Shown one piece after another: positions 1-8,499 of a stretch of 64,000 nt of DNA. The stretch lies in assembly GCA_046348855.1 (NCBI GenBank), contig JAXMDK010000014.1:60935-124934 (forward strand), read 5' to 3'. Positions within the stretch are counted from its first letter, which is position 1, and the number at the start of each line of letters is the position of its first letter. Source of the DNA: TMP-24 sp046348855 (lineage in GTDB: Bacteria > Pseudomonadota > Alphaproteobacteria > Rhodobacterales > Rhodobacteraceae). Below the pieces are notes generated by a model. That model did not search any database and was not told the origin of the DNA. It saw only the letters and a program-made list of their open reading frames with translations. The position numbers and the translations under genes were made by a program.

Positions 1-1
1 G

Positions 2-814
2 GCCGGGTTCGCCTACAACCGCCGCGTCATGATCCAAGGCTATCACGGCACCGGGAAATCGACTCATATCGAACAGGTCGCCGCGCACCTGAACTGGCCC
101 TGCGTGCGGGTGAACCTCGACAGCCACATCAGCCGGATCGACCTGATCGGCAAGGACGCGATCAAGCTGCGCGACGGCAAGCAGGTGACCGAGTTCCACG
201 AAGGCATCCTGCCCTGGGCCCTGCGCAACCCCGTCGCCATCGTCTTCGACGAATATGACGCCGGCCGGGCGGATGTGATGTTCGTGATCCAACGGGTGCT
301 GGAACATGACGGCAAGCTGACGCTGCTGGACCAGAACGAGATCATCACCCCGCACCCGTCCTTCCGCCTTTTCGCGACCTCGAACACCGTAGGCCTGGGC
401 GACACCACCGGGCTTTACCACGGCGTCCAGCAGATCAACCAGGCGCAGATGGACCGCTGGTCGCTGGTCGCCACGCTGAACTACCTGTCGCACGACGCCG
501 AGGCCGCGATCGTGCTGGCCAAGTCGCCGCACTACAACACCGAAAAGGGCCGCAAGACCATCGGCCAGATGGTCACCGTCGCCGACCTGACGCGGACCGC
601 CTTCATGAACGGCGACCTGTCGACCGTCATGTCGCCGCGCACCGTGCTGAACTGGGCCGCCAACGCCGAAATCTTCCGCAATGTCGGCTATGCCTTCCGG
701 CTGACCTTCCTGAACAAATGCGACGATCTGGAACGGCAGACGGTGGCGGAGTTCTACCAGCGTTGCTTCGACGAGGAACTGCCGGAAAGCGCGGCGAGCC
801 AGAGCATCAGGTGA
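2..814 (+). CDS. cobS: Cobaltochelatase subunit CobS, 3' part (5' end outside window)
   Basis: This is the AAA+ ATPase subunit of the aerobic cobalt chelatase. With CobT it powers cobalt insertion into hydrogenobyrinic acid a,c-diamide by CobN during cobalamin synthesis. The frame is open from base 2, so the gene starts upstream and 270 residues are visible (the family has about 330). The Walker A motif GYHGTGKST lies at about nt 38-64 and the Walker B-like stretch VAIVFDEYDAG at about nt 233-265. The C-terminus reads FDEELPESAASQSIR, typical of the family. The stop overlaps the next ATG by one base. CobT follows, but only after an intervening small gene and a minus-strand toxin-antitoxin pair. 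Confidence 0.95.
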   Translation, partial: AGFAYNRRVMIQGYHGTGKSTHIEQVAAHLNWPCVRVNLDSHISRIDLIGKDAIKLRDGKQVTEFHEGILPWALRNPVAIVFDEYDAGRADVMFVIQRVLEHDGKLTLLDQNEIITPHPSFRLFATSNTVGLGDTTGLYHGVQQINQAQMDRWSLVATLNYLSHDAEAAIVLAKSPHYNTEKGRKTIGQMVTVADLTRTAFMNGDLSTVMSPRTVLNWAANAEIFRNVGYAFRLTFLNKCDDLERQTVAEFYQRCFDEELPESAASQSIR

Positions 815-1251
815 TGTGGGCAAAAGGCTGGACATTCCTGTTCAGCCTGTGCTGCGGCATTGGTGCGGCTACCTCGCTCCCTGCCCAAGCCAGATTGAAT
901 GAGCTGGGCATCTGCTCCGCTCACTTTAAGGCGCGCTCGGACTGGCTTGCCGAACTCGGCAAGAACGAAGTGACCGCAGAAATGTTTCGCGCCTATTCAG
1001 AACGACTTCTTGATTGGGCGGCCGCAGACGCGCCAAAACCTGTCGATTGCCGAATGATGACCTACCCGTTTTCAACCGACTGCAATCCACGACATCTCGC
1101 CGCTATTCGGGACGAAGCCGCTACCGCCATACTGACTACCTTTGTGGAGAACGGGTATGAAACCGCAGGACTGCCAACCTGCATTGAAGATAGTGTCTGC
1201 ACCCATTGCGTAGACGTGCTGAAGGGATTGCCCGATGACCAAACTCGCTGA
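814..1251 (+). CDS. Small secreted cysteine-rich protein of unknown function
   Basis: The 145-residue product is not recognised. The chosen ATG overlaps the cobS stop in a TGATG arrangement, so translation is probably coupled. The first 29 residues look like a signal peptide: a Trp/Lys start, the hydrophobic stretch FLFSLCCGIGAATSL, and a likely cut after PAQA. The mature part has six cysteines (GIC, two DC, TC, VC, HC), four of them in its second half, which suggests disulfides in the periplasm. Base composition looks less G+C-rich than cobS. A longer in-frame start at 718 would lie inside cobS and is rejected. Its place between cobS and cobT does not by itself show a cobalamin role. Confidence 0.6.
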   Translation: MWAKGWTFLFSLCCGIGAATSLPAQARLNELGICSAHFKARSDWLAELGKNEVTAEMFRAYSERLLDWAAADAPKPVDCRMMTYPFSTDCNPRHLAAIRDEAATAILTTFVENGYETAGLPTCIEDSVCTHCVDVLKGLPDDQTR

Positions 1252-1305
1252 AACTCCCGCCGATCCGTTCGGGGCCTGACGCCCATGAGCGGCCGTCCCG
1301 CCCCG

Positions 1306-1698
1306 CTAATGCCCGCCCCTGATCTCGTTCAACGCGGCCATCGTCAGAAAGCCGGAACGGGTCAGGCCCAGCCCGTCCGCCGCCGTGTCGATGGCCTCCA
1401 GCGTGCCAGCGTCCAGGCTGATGTTCACCCGCTTCTGCCGGCTCGACGGCCGCACCAGCGGCACCGCGATCAGAAAGGCGCCGGCGGCCAGATCGTCGGC
1501 CACCTCGGCCGCGACCGCTGCAAGCCCGCGCGGGGTAACGGTCACCTCATCCTCGAACCACAATTCCAGCGCCTCGACCGCCTTGCGCAAGATGTCGCCT
1601 TCGCTGTCGGCGGCGGCGAAGCATCCGGGCAGGTCGGGAAATGTCATGCCATAGGCCGTCCCTTCGTCCTTGTGGACCAGAGCAAGATAGGTTTTCAT
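1306..1698 (-). CDS. hicB: HicB-family antitoxin
   Basis: This 130-residue antitoxin neutralises HicA and usually represses its own promoter. The N-terminal half (MKTYLALVHKDEGTAYGMTF, then PDLPGCFAAADSEGD) is the HicB partial RNase H-like fold, with the conserved FPDLPGCF signature. The C-terminal part (RVNISLDAGTLEAIDTAADG followed by LTRSGFLTMAAL) is a ribbon-helix-helix type DNA-binding segment. The start overlaps the hicA stop by 4 nt, so the two genes are translationally coupled with toxin first. The pair lies antisense to the cob genes, between cobS and cobT, and looks inserted. Confidence 0.9.
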   Translation of the reverse strand: MKTYLALVHKDEGTAYGMTFPDLPGCFAAADSEGDILRKAVEALELWFEDEVTVTPRGLAAVAAEVADDLAAGAFLIAVPLVRPSSRQKRVNISLDAGTLEAIDTAADGLGLTRSGFLTMAALNEIRGGH

Positions 1699-1895
1699 GG
1701 CGTCTCCTTCAGCCAGCCGGCGACGCGGGCGATGCTGCGCGCGGTGCCGAACGGCAGGTCTTTCTTGGGATGCGGGACGACCAGCGTTTGCCCGCCTTTA
1801 CGGAACTTGTGATGCGAGCCTCTCGACGACACCAGGACCCAGCCTTCGGCTTCCAACTTGCGGATAATGTCCTTGCTGTTGGTCGGAATCGTCAT
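1695..1895 (-). CDS. hicA: HicA-family mRNA interferase toxin
   Basis: The 66-residue protein has the double-stranded RNA-binding-like fold of HicA toxins, which cut mRNA at the ribosome until bound by HicB. It shows the family layout: NSKDIIRKLEAEGW, then SSRGSHHKFRKGG with the catalytic histidine, then VVPHPKKDLPFGTARSI. Length is normal. It starts at an ATG about 70 nt from the divergent cobT start. The promoter region between them contains an inverted repeat described separately. Confidence 0.92.
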   Translation of the reverse strand: MTIPTNSKDIIRKLEAEGWVLVSSRGSHHKFRKGGQTLVVPHPKKDLPFGTARSIARVAGWLKETP

Positions 1896-1921
1896 CTTGG
1901 CCCGTATTTTGTGTATATAAA

Positions 1922-1945
1922 TGGCGAAAATCGCCAGAATGTCAA
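1922..1945 (-). promoter_or_regulatory. Likely hicAB promoter with operator-like inverted repeat
   Basis: On the minus strand a perfect TTGACA (-35 type) covers 1940-1945. It is followed by a perfect 6-bp inverted repeat, TGGCGA-3 nt-TCGCCA, at 1922-1936, and then by an A+T-rich ATTTATATACAC stretch where a -10 box would lie. The spacing to the best -10 match is not ideal. The inverted repeat sits where HicB binding would block RNA polymerase, so autoregulation is inferred. Confidence 0.5.
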
Positions 1946-1963
1946 GCCAGCAGAGCTGCCGAA

Positions 1964-3827
1964 ATGACCCAACGCTCCGACAACCCCGCTGACCCCTTCA
2001 AGAAGGCCTTGGCCGAGGCCACCCGCACCATGGCCGACGAGCCGGAACTGACCGTCACCTATTCGGTCGATCCGCCTGGCATGACCGGCGATACGATGCG
2101 GCTGCCGCAGGTCAGCCGGCGGTTGACGCGCGACGAGGTGCTGATCGCGCGCGGCACGGCGGACGCCTTCGCGCTGCGCCGCCGCTATCATGACGATGCG
2201 GTGGCGGCGAAATACCAGCCGCAGGGCCAGATGGCTCGCGACCTCTACGAAGCGATGGAGGTCGCGCGCTGCGAGGCGGTGGGCGCCCGCGACATGCCCG
2301 GCACGCTCGGCAACATCGACGCCAAGATCGCCAACGAGGCCGAACGGCGCGGCTACAACCAGATCCGCACCGCGCAAGAGGCGCCGCTGGCCCAGGCCGC
2401 CGGCTATCTGGTGCGCCATCTGGCGACCGGCCGGCCGATGCCCGGCGGCGCCGGTCATGTGATGGAGCTGTGGCGGCCGTTCATCGAAGGCCAGGCCGGC
2501 GGTACGCTCGATCATGTGAAGGAAACGCTGGCCGACCAGGCCGCCTTTGCCCGGCTCGCCCGCCAGATCATCCGCGACCTCGGCTATGGCGACCAACTGG
2601 GCGACGACCCCGATGAATCCGAGGACGACAGCGACGGCGAATCCGCCGAGGACCAGCCCGACACCGCCGACAGCCAGCAGGAGAGCCAGAGCGAGGAAGA
2701 GGACGCCAGCCCCGAGAGCACCGAGGAGCAGGAGGAAGACGCCAGCCCGTCCAAGGCGACGATGGACGACCTGGCCGACATGGAGCAGGGCGAAGAGGCC
2801 GACCAGCCCGAAAGCGATGCGCCGCTGGAGCCGCCGCCCCCCGCCCCCCATTCGGACGCCGATCCGAACTACGCCGTCTACCTGACCGAATTCGACGAGG
2901 AGGTGCGCGCCGAGGACTTGGCCGAACCCGCCGAACTGGAACGGTTGCGCGCCTATCTCGACCAGCAGCTCGAGCCCCTGAAGGGCGCCGTCTCTCGTCT
3001 GGCCAACAAGCTGCAGCGTCGGCTTCAGGCCCAGCAGAACCGCAGCTGGGAATTCGACCGCGAAGAAGGCATCCTCGACGCCGGGCGGCTGGCGCGGGTG
3101 GTGGCCAACCCGACGACGCCCCTGTCGTTCAAGGTCGAGAAGGACACAGAATTCCGCGACACCGCAGAGCGCGCTGCTTCTGGACAGCTCCGGCCCTCGA
3201 TGCGCGGCCGGCCGATCTCGATCGCGGCAATCTGCGCCGATGTGCTGGCACGCACGCTGGAACGCTTCTTAAGGTCAAGGTCGGGCGTGCTGAGCTACCA
3301 CCCGCGACGCGGAAGGGCGGGAGCGAGGCCGCGAACGCTGGCTGGCCTCGGGGCGTCCGCCTCACCCCGGCCGGCTGGACATTCACGCCGCATCATCCAC
3401 AAGTCCGCCGATGCCCATGGCGGCGGGTGGCCCAATCTCGGGCTGATGATGAAGGAGGGGCTCCTGAAGGAAAGCATCGACGGCGAAGCGCTGAATGGGC
3501 GCACCGCCGGATGATCCACCGCCGCGAACAGCGCAAGATGCTGATGGTGATTTCCGACGGCGCGCCGGTCGACGATTCGACCTGTCGGTCAATGCCGCCG
3601 ACATCTGGAAAAGCATCTGCGCGACGTGATCGCCATGGTCGAGCGGCGCAAGCTGGTCGAACTGATCGCCATCGGCATCGGTCACGACGTCACCCGCTAT
3701 TACGAACGCGCGGTGACGATCACCGATGTCGAACAGCTGGCCGGCGCGATGACCGAGCGGCTGCCGAAACCTGTTCGACGCTGACCACAGGCGCGGGCGC
3801 GGGCGATGGGAATGAAGCGGGTGGTGA
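1964..3827 (+). pseudogene. cobT: Cobaltochelatase subunit CobT, frame disrupted in the C-terminal third
   Basis: CobT is the partner of CobS in the ATPase ring of the aerobic cobalt chelatase. The first 400 or so residues are normal. They include a long acidic stretch (about residues 213-300, rich in Glu/Asp/Ser) that typically precedes the metal-binding von Willebrand A domain. From about nt 3165 the frame breaks repeatedly. The MIDAS core is readable only in a shifted frame near 3175-3210. Later fragments ICADVLARTLER, GLMMKEGLLKESIDGEAL, MLMVISDGAPVDDST and IGIGHDVTRYYERAVTITDV lie in different frames. The tail GMKRVV is at about 3809-3826. There are both indels and base changes, so this is either a decaying gene or a badly read stretch. 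A terminator hairpin follows. Confidence 0.85.
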
Positions 3828-3850
3828 AGGCGCGCCCCGGCTGCGGAAAC

Positions 3851-3871
3851 GAGGGGGCTTTCCGCCCCCTC
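3851..3871 (+). terminator. Hairpin terminator after cobT
   Basis: A perfect 8-bp stem GAGGGGGC / GCCCCCTC encloses a 5-nt loop TTTCC. There is no T-run. It is followed at about 3872-3908 by an intergenic motif of the type CTCCCCGAGGACATTTGG. The hairpin marks the end of cobT transcription even though the cobT reading frame is damaged. Confidence 0.55.
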
Positions 3872-3909
3872 GCGCTCCCCGAGGACATTTGGAAACGGAA
3901 GAAGAGGCA

Positions 3910-5698
3910 GGATATTTCCGAACTTCGGCGCGGGTGGCCAATCCGGGACACGGCGCGGCGCGGCTGGCGGCCCTGCGCAGAGGCGCGCTGGCGGCGGCGG
4001 GCCATGATGGCTGCATCGTGCCGCGCGCCGATGTCTATCAGGGCGAATATGTCGCCGGGCCGGCCAGCGCGTGAAATGGCTGACCGGCTTCACCGGCCTC
4101 GGCGGGATTCTGCATCGTTTTGCCCGGCATCGCCGGAGGTGTTCATCGACGGGCGCTATCGCACCCAGGTGAAGGCCGAGGTCGATCTTTCCGCCTTCAC
4201 CCCCGGTTCACGCGGCCGGAAACCGGCCGGCGGAGTAGCTGGCCGAACATCTGCCGACAGGCGGGCGGATCGCCTATGACCCATGGCTTCATACCGCCCG
4301 CGAGATCGGCGAGATTGCCGAGCGGCTGGCGGGCAGCGGGATCGAGCTGGTGGCGGCGCCGAACCGGGTCGATCCGCTGTCCCGGCCGGCGCCACCGCGC
4401 GCCCCGGCCGCCATCCAGCCGATCGAATTTGCGGGCGAGACGGCGAAGCAAAGCGCGCCCGGTTGGCGGCCGAACTTGCCGGTGCAGGGCAGGCGGCGGC
4501 GGTTCTGACCCTGCCCGACGGCCTGTCGTGGCTGCTGAACATCCGTGGCGCCGACATTCCTGGCCAGTTGGTGCAGTGCCTTGAGGATCTTGCATGCCGA
4601 TGCGACGCTCGACCTGTTCATCGACACGGCCCGGCTGTCGCCGGCGCTGCGCGGCCATCTGGGGCCAGAGGTGCCTGCATCCGCCAAGCCTTTGGCGACG
4701 CCTGACCAGTTGCCGGGGGTGGTGCGGGTCGACCGGGCGACCGCGCCGCTGGCGGTGTCCAGATCGCAGGGCGTCAGGCGACCGCGCCTGGCGCCAGGCG
4801 CCGTCCTGCCTTCTGCCGAAGGCGCGCCGGGAGCCCGCCGAGATCGCCGGGATAGAGCGGCGCATCTGCACGAGCAGCGCAGCGATGGTCGAGTTCGCGC
4901 AGGCCTGGCTGGCCGCCGAACTGCCGAAGGGCGAGATGACCGAGATCCGCGCGGTGACGGCTCTGGAAGGGTTCCGGCGGGCGACCGAAAATACCTCAAG
5001 GACATCAGTTTTCGAAACGATCTGCGGCGCCGGCCCCAATGGCGCGATCATCCATTGCCGGGTCAGCCGCGCCACCGACCGGGCCTTCCGCGACAGCAGA
5101 TGGTAGTGATCGATTCCGGCGGCCAGTATGTCGACAGCACCACCGACGCTGACCCGCACCATCGCCATCGGCGCGGCTGGGGATAGATGCCGCCATGCTG
5201 CATCGCCGAGAGGTTGATCGCGTGCCGCGGCTGCGCTGGCTGCCGAGGTGTTGACGATATCTGGTTTCGACATCTTCTTCCTCCGCTGGCTAACATCGGT
5301 TCTCGGCTGCAGACCGTGCGCTGGTCGGCGCCTATCTGTCGGTCCATGAAGGACCGGCGGGCCTGTCGCGCCGCTATGACCAGCCGCTCGAACCCGGCAT
5401 GATCCTGTCGAACGAGCCGGGATATTACCGCGAAGGCGCCTTCGGCATCCGGATCGAGAACCTGATCCTGGTCGAGGAAGCCGCCCCTCTGCCCGGCGGC
5501 GATGCCGAGCGCGAGATGCTGGCCTTTCGCACCCTGACCTTCGTCCCGATCGACCGGGGCCTGATCGACCGCCAGATGCTGACGCGGGCCGAGGTCGACT
5601 GGATCGACCGCTATCATGCCGAGGTGCTGCGGCGGATCGGTCCACGGCTGTCGGACGGGGCGCGCGTGTGGCTGGAGTCGGCCTGCGCGCCGCTCTGA
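3910..5698 (+). pseudogene. M24-family Xaa-Pro aminopeptidase, heavily frame-disrupted
   Basis: The fragments match an aminopeptidase P-type metallopeptidase of about 590 residues. In order they are RLAALRRGALAAAG and VPRADVYQGEYV (about 3955-4055), VFIDGRYRTQVKAEVDLSAF, GGRIAYDPWLHTAREI, LTLPDGLSWLLNIRGADIPG, LPKGEMTEIRAVTALEGFRR, ETICGAGPNGAIIH, and VVIDSGGQYVDSTTD with the first metal-ligand aspartates. Then come YLSVHEGP and SNEPGYYREGAFGIRIENL with the late glutamate ligands. These lie in at least five frame changes. The GTGHGVG histidine segment is missing and an unrelated stretch sits at about 5185-5315. No start codon is visible near 3910. The intact final part is 5399-5698. It lies convergent with recN. 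Confidence 0.8.
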
Positions 5699-5751
5699 GT
5701 GTTGGTGCCTGCCTTGCGACAAAACCGGTGTCCACTTTTGCCGGGCAGGCT

Positions 5752-7392
5752 TCAGCCCGCCAGCAGCGCCTCGGCCGCCGCCCAGGCCGCATCGGTCACG
5801 GTTTCGCCGGCGAGCATCCGCGCCAGTTCGTCCACCCGCTGATCGCGCGCCAGCGCCACCACGGTCGAGCGGGTCTGGCCGCCCGCCACCCGCTTTTCCA
5901 CCCGCCAGTGATGGGCCCCCTGCGCGGCGACCTGCGGCGAATGCGTCACCACAAGGATCTGCGCATCCTCGGCCAGCCGCGCCAGGCGGCGGCCTACCGC
6001 ATCGGCGGTCGCGCCGCCAACGCCCCGGTCGATTTCGTCGAAGATCATGGTCAGCGCCTCGCCGCCGCGCGCCAGGCAGACCTTCAGCGCCAGAAGGAAG
6101 CGCGACAGCTCGCCCCCCGAAGCGATGCGGTTCAGCGGCCCGGCCGGGGCGCCGGGGTTGGTGGCGACGGTGAATTCCACCTGGTCGCGGCCCTCGGGGC
6201 CGGGGTCGGCGGCGGCAAGGCTGGTGGCGAAATGGGCGCGTTCCATCTTCAGGGGCGCCAGTTCAGCGGCAATCGCGCGGTCGAGCGCCTTGGCCGCCCG
6301 CGCCCGCACCGCCGACAGGTCGGCCGCCGCCGTCTGATAAGCCGCCTCGGCCGCCGCGACCGCGGCCGCCAGCCCCTTCAGGCTTCCCGCCGCCCCATCC
6401 AGTGCCGCAAGCCGCGCCCGCAAATCGTCGGCGAAGGGGCCCAGATCGTCGGCCGCCACCCCGTGCTTGCGCGCCAGCGCCCGGATGGCGAACAGCCGCT
6501 CCTCGACCCGCTCCAGTTCCGCCGGCTCGAACGACAGGGCGTCAAGGCAGGTCTCGACCCCTGCGCCGCCTCGAGCAGTTCTGTGAAGGCGCGGCCAAGG
6601 GCGGCGAGCGGCGCGTCGAGCCGCCCCTCGGCCCGGTCCGCCGCCGTCTCCAGCCAGCGGGTGGCGTCGGCCATCAGCCCTTCGGCACCTTCCGGCCCCA
6701 GCGCCTGAAGGGCGCGGGCGATGTCGCCCTGAATCCGCGCGCCGGCCTGCATCGCCCGCCGGCGCCCGTCCAGATCGGCCTCCTCGCCCGGCTGGGGGTC
6801 CAGCCGGTCAAGCTCGGCGACCGCGTGGCGCAGGAAATCCTCGTCGGCCTTCAGTCGCGCCTGATCGGCCTCGGCCTCGGCCAAGGCCCGCCGCGCCGCC
6901 GCCAGCCCCGACCAGGCGGCGCGCGTGGCGCTGATGTCGGCGCCGGCGAAGGCGTCCAGCATCTGCCGGTGGCCGCGCGGATTGAGCAGGCCGCGATCGT
7001 CGTGCTGGCCATGCAGTTCGACCAGCGCGGTCGAGCAGGTCGCGCAGGACCTCGGCGGCCACCCGGCAGTCGTTGACCAGGCGGTCTTGCGCCCGTCGGC
7101 CGCGCCGCACGCGCGGGATCAGCTCGTCGCCCGCCTCGATCCCCGCCTCGGCCAGCACCGCGCGCGCGGCATGATCGGGCGGCAGGTCGAACACCGCTGT
7201 CACCTCGCCCTGCGCCGCGCCCGGCCGGACCACATCGGCGCGGCCGCGCCAGCCCAGGACGAACCCCAGGCAGTCGAGCAGGATCGACTTGCCGGCGCCG
7301 GTTTCGCCGGTCAGCACGTTGAGACCCGGCTGGAAGCCCAGTTCCAGCCGCTCGATCAGCAGCATGTCGCGGATGTCGAGCGTTCTCAGCAT
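5752..7392 (-). CDS. recN: DNA repair protein RecN, with two frameshifts
   Basis: RecN is an SMC-like ATPase acting in recombinational repair of double-strand breaks. The N-terminal part (7392 down to about 7035) has Walker A GETGAGKS. The middle coiled-coil part (about 7035-6562) is in a second frame. The C-terminal part (about 6562-5752) is in a third frame, with the ABC signature SGGELSRFLLALKV and Walker B MIFDEIDRGVGG. Joining the frames gives a product of normal family length, about 545 residues. The expected linkers TALVELHGQHDDR and GVETCLDALSFEPAELERV are readable across the breaks. Single-base indels near 7035 and 6562 therefore explain everything and may be sequencing errors. It is the last gene of the dcw-bamD stretch. 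Confidence 0.9.
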
Positions 7393-7400
7393 CGGGCTTC

Positions 7401-7438
7401 CACCCTACGCCGCCGTAGGGTGCGTGATCTCACGCACC
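7401..7438. repeat. Small palindromic GTAGGGTGCG-type repeat
   Basis: Two overlapping inverted repeats lie between bamD and recN: CACCCTACG / CGTAGGGTG at 7401-7409 and 7414-7422, and GGTGCGTGA / TCACGCACC at 7419-7427 and 7430-7438. The same core recurs between phhA and dnaE at 50029-50069. It looks like a REP-type element and could form RNA hairpins. Confidence 0.65.
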
Positions 7439-7449
7439 GATTGCGCATC

Positions 7450-8292
7450 TTACATCCATTCGCCCTTGATCATCTGGCGATAGATCGACGCAAGCCAGCC
7501 CGATCCTTTCGGCTTGGCCTCGAGCCCCTGGCTGGTCAGCAGCTTGTAACCATCCTGATACCAGTCGGTTGACTGGAAGTTGTGGCCGAGGATCGCGCCG
7601 GCCGTCTGGGCTTCGTCGGTCAGGCCCAGCGACAGATAGCATTCGATCAGGCGATAGAGCGCCTCGGGCGTCTGGCTCGTGGTCTGGTACTGTTCGACCA
7701 CCACGCGGAACCGGTTGATCCCGGCGCCGTAGTTGCCCTGTTTCAGGTAATAGCGGCCGATCTCCATTTCCTTGGCGGCAAGGTGGTCGAAGGCCAGGTC
7801 GAACTTCAGGATTGCCGACTTGGCATATTCGCTGTCGGGATATTGCTCGATCACCGCGCGCAGCGCCTGCAGCGCCTGGAAGGTCAGGCCCTGGTCGCGG
7901 CCCACTTCCTCGATCTGGTCGTAATAGGACAGCGCCAGCAGGTACTTGGCATAGGCCGCGTCCTCGTCGGCCGGATAGGTGTCGATGTAACGCTGCGCAG
8001 CCGAGCGGCTGTTTTCGTAGTCGCGATCCTTGTGATAGCCGTAGGCTTCCATGATCAGCGCCCGCTTGGCCCATTCCGAATAGGGATAAAGCCGTTCGAC
8101 CTCGCTGAAATATTTCACCGCCGACTTGGCCTTGCGTTCGCTGGCCAAGGCACTTTCGCCCTTCTGGTAGATCTGTTCGGCGGTCAGGTTCTCGAGCGGC
8201 ACGGCGTCCTTGGTGCCGCGCCCGCAGGCCGCCAGGATGGCCAACAAGGCAAGCTTCCCGACAAGCGCTGCCGCTCTATTGCCCCGACCCAT
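7450..8292 (-). CDS. bamD: Outer membrane assembly lipoprotein BamD (ComL)
   Basis: BamD is a TPR-repeat lipoprotein of the BAM complex that inserts beta-barrel proteins into the outer membrane. From the chosen ATG at 8292 the product has 280 residues. It has a lipoprotein signal peptide, MGRGNRAAALVGKLALLAILAACGRG, whose lipobox LAAC gives Cys 23 as the acylated residue. The body shows TPR-like pairs, including LTAEQIYQKGESALASERK, AVKYFSEVERLYPYSEWAKR and RYIDTYPADEDAAYAKYLLA. A longer open frame exists upstream, but the signal peptide fixes this start. It lies between lpxC and recN on the same strand, the usual order in this family. Confidence 0.93.
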   Translation of the reverse strand: MGRGNRAAALVGKLALLAILAACGRGTKDAVPLENLTAEQIYQKGESALASERKAKSAVKYFSEVERLYPYSEWAKRALIMEAYGYHKDRDYENSRSAAQRYIDTYPADEDAAYAKYLLALSYYDQIEEVGRDQGLTFQALQALRAVIEQYPDSEYAKSAILKFDLAFDHLAAKEMEIGRYYLKQGNYGAGINRFRVVVEQYQTTSQTPEALYRLIECYLSLGLTDEAQTAGAILGHNFQSTDWYQDGYKLLTSQGLEAKPKGSGWLASIYRQMIKGEWM

Positions 8293-8499
8293 GTCCCGCC
8301 TACCTCGTCTTGCTCTTCTTCTGCCCGAAGGCGAACCTGTCGGCCGCCAGCCGGTGGCCTGTCCTAGCACAGAAAAAACCGGGGCGCAAAACGCCTTTCG
8401 CGGCCGTCACCGAAGGATAATCCACGTCGGAACGGGACGGCGCGCCGCCGTCGTCCTAGCCGATTTCATGGGAGTGTCTGCCTGCCGGACCAGCGCCGG

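Noticed and set aside
1896..1963. Cobalamin riboswitch ahead of cobT
   Set aside because: The gap is only 68 bp and contains the hicAB promoter. No B12-box-like sequence is present.
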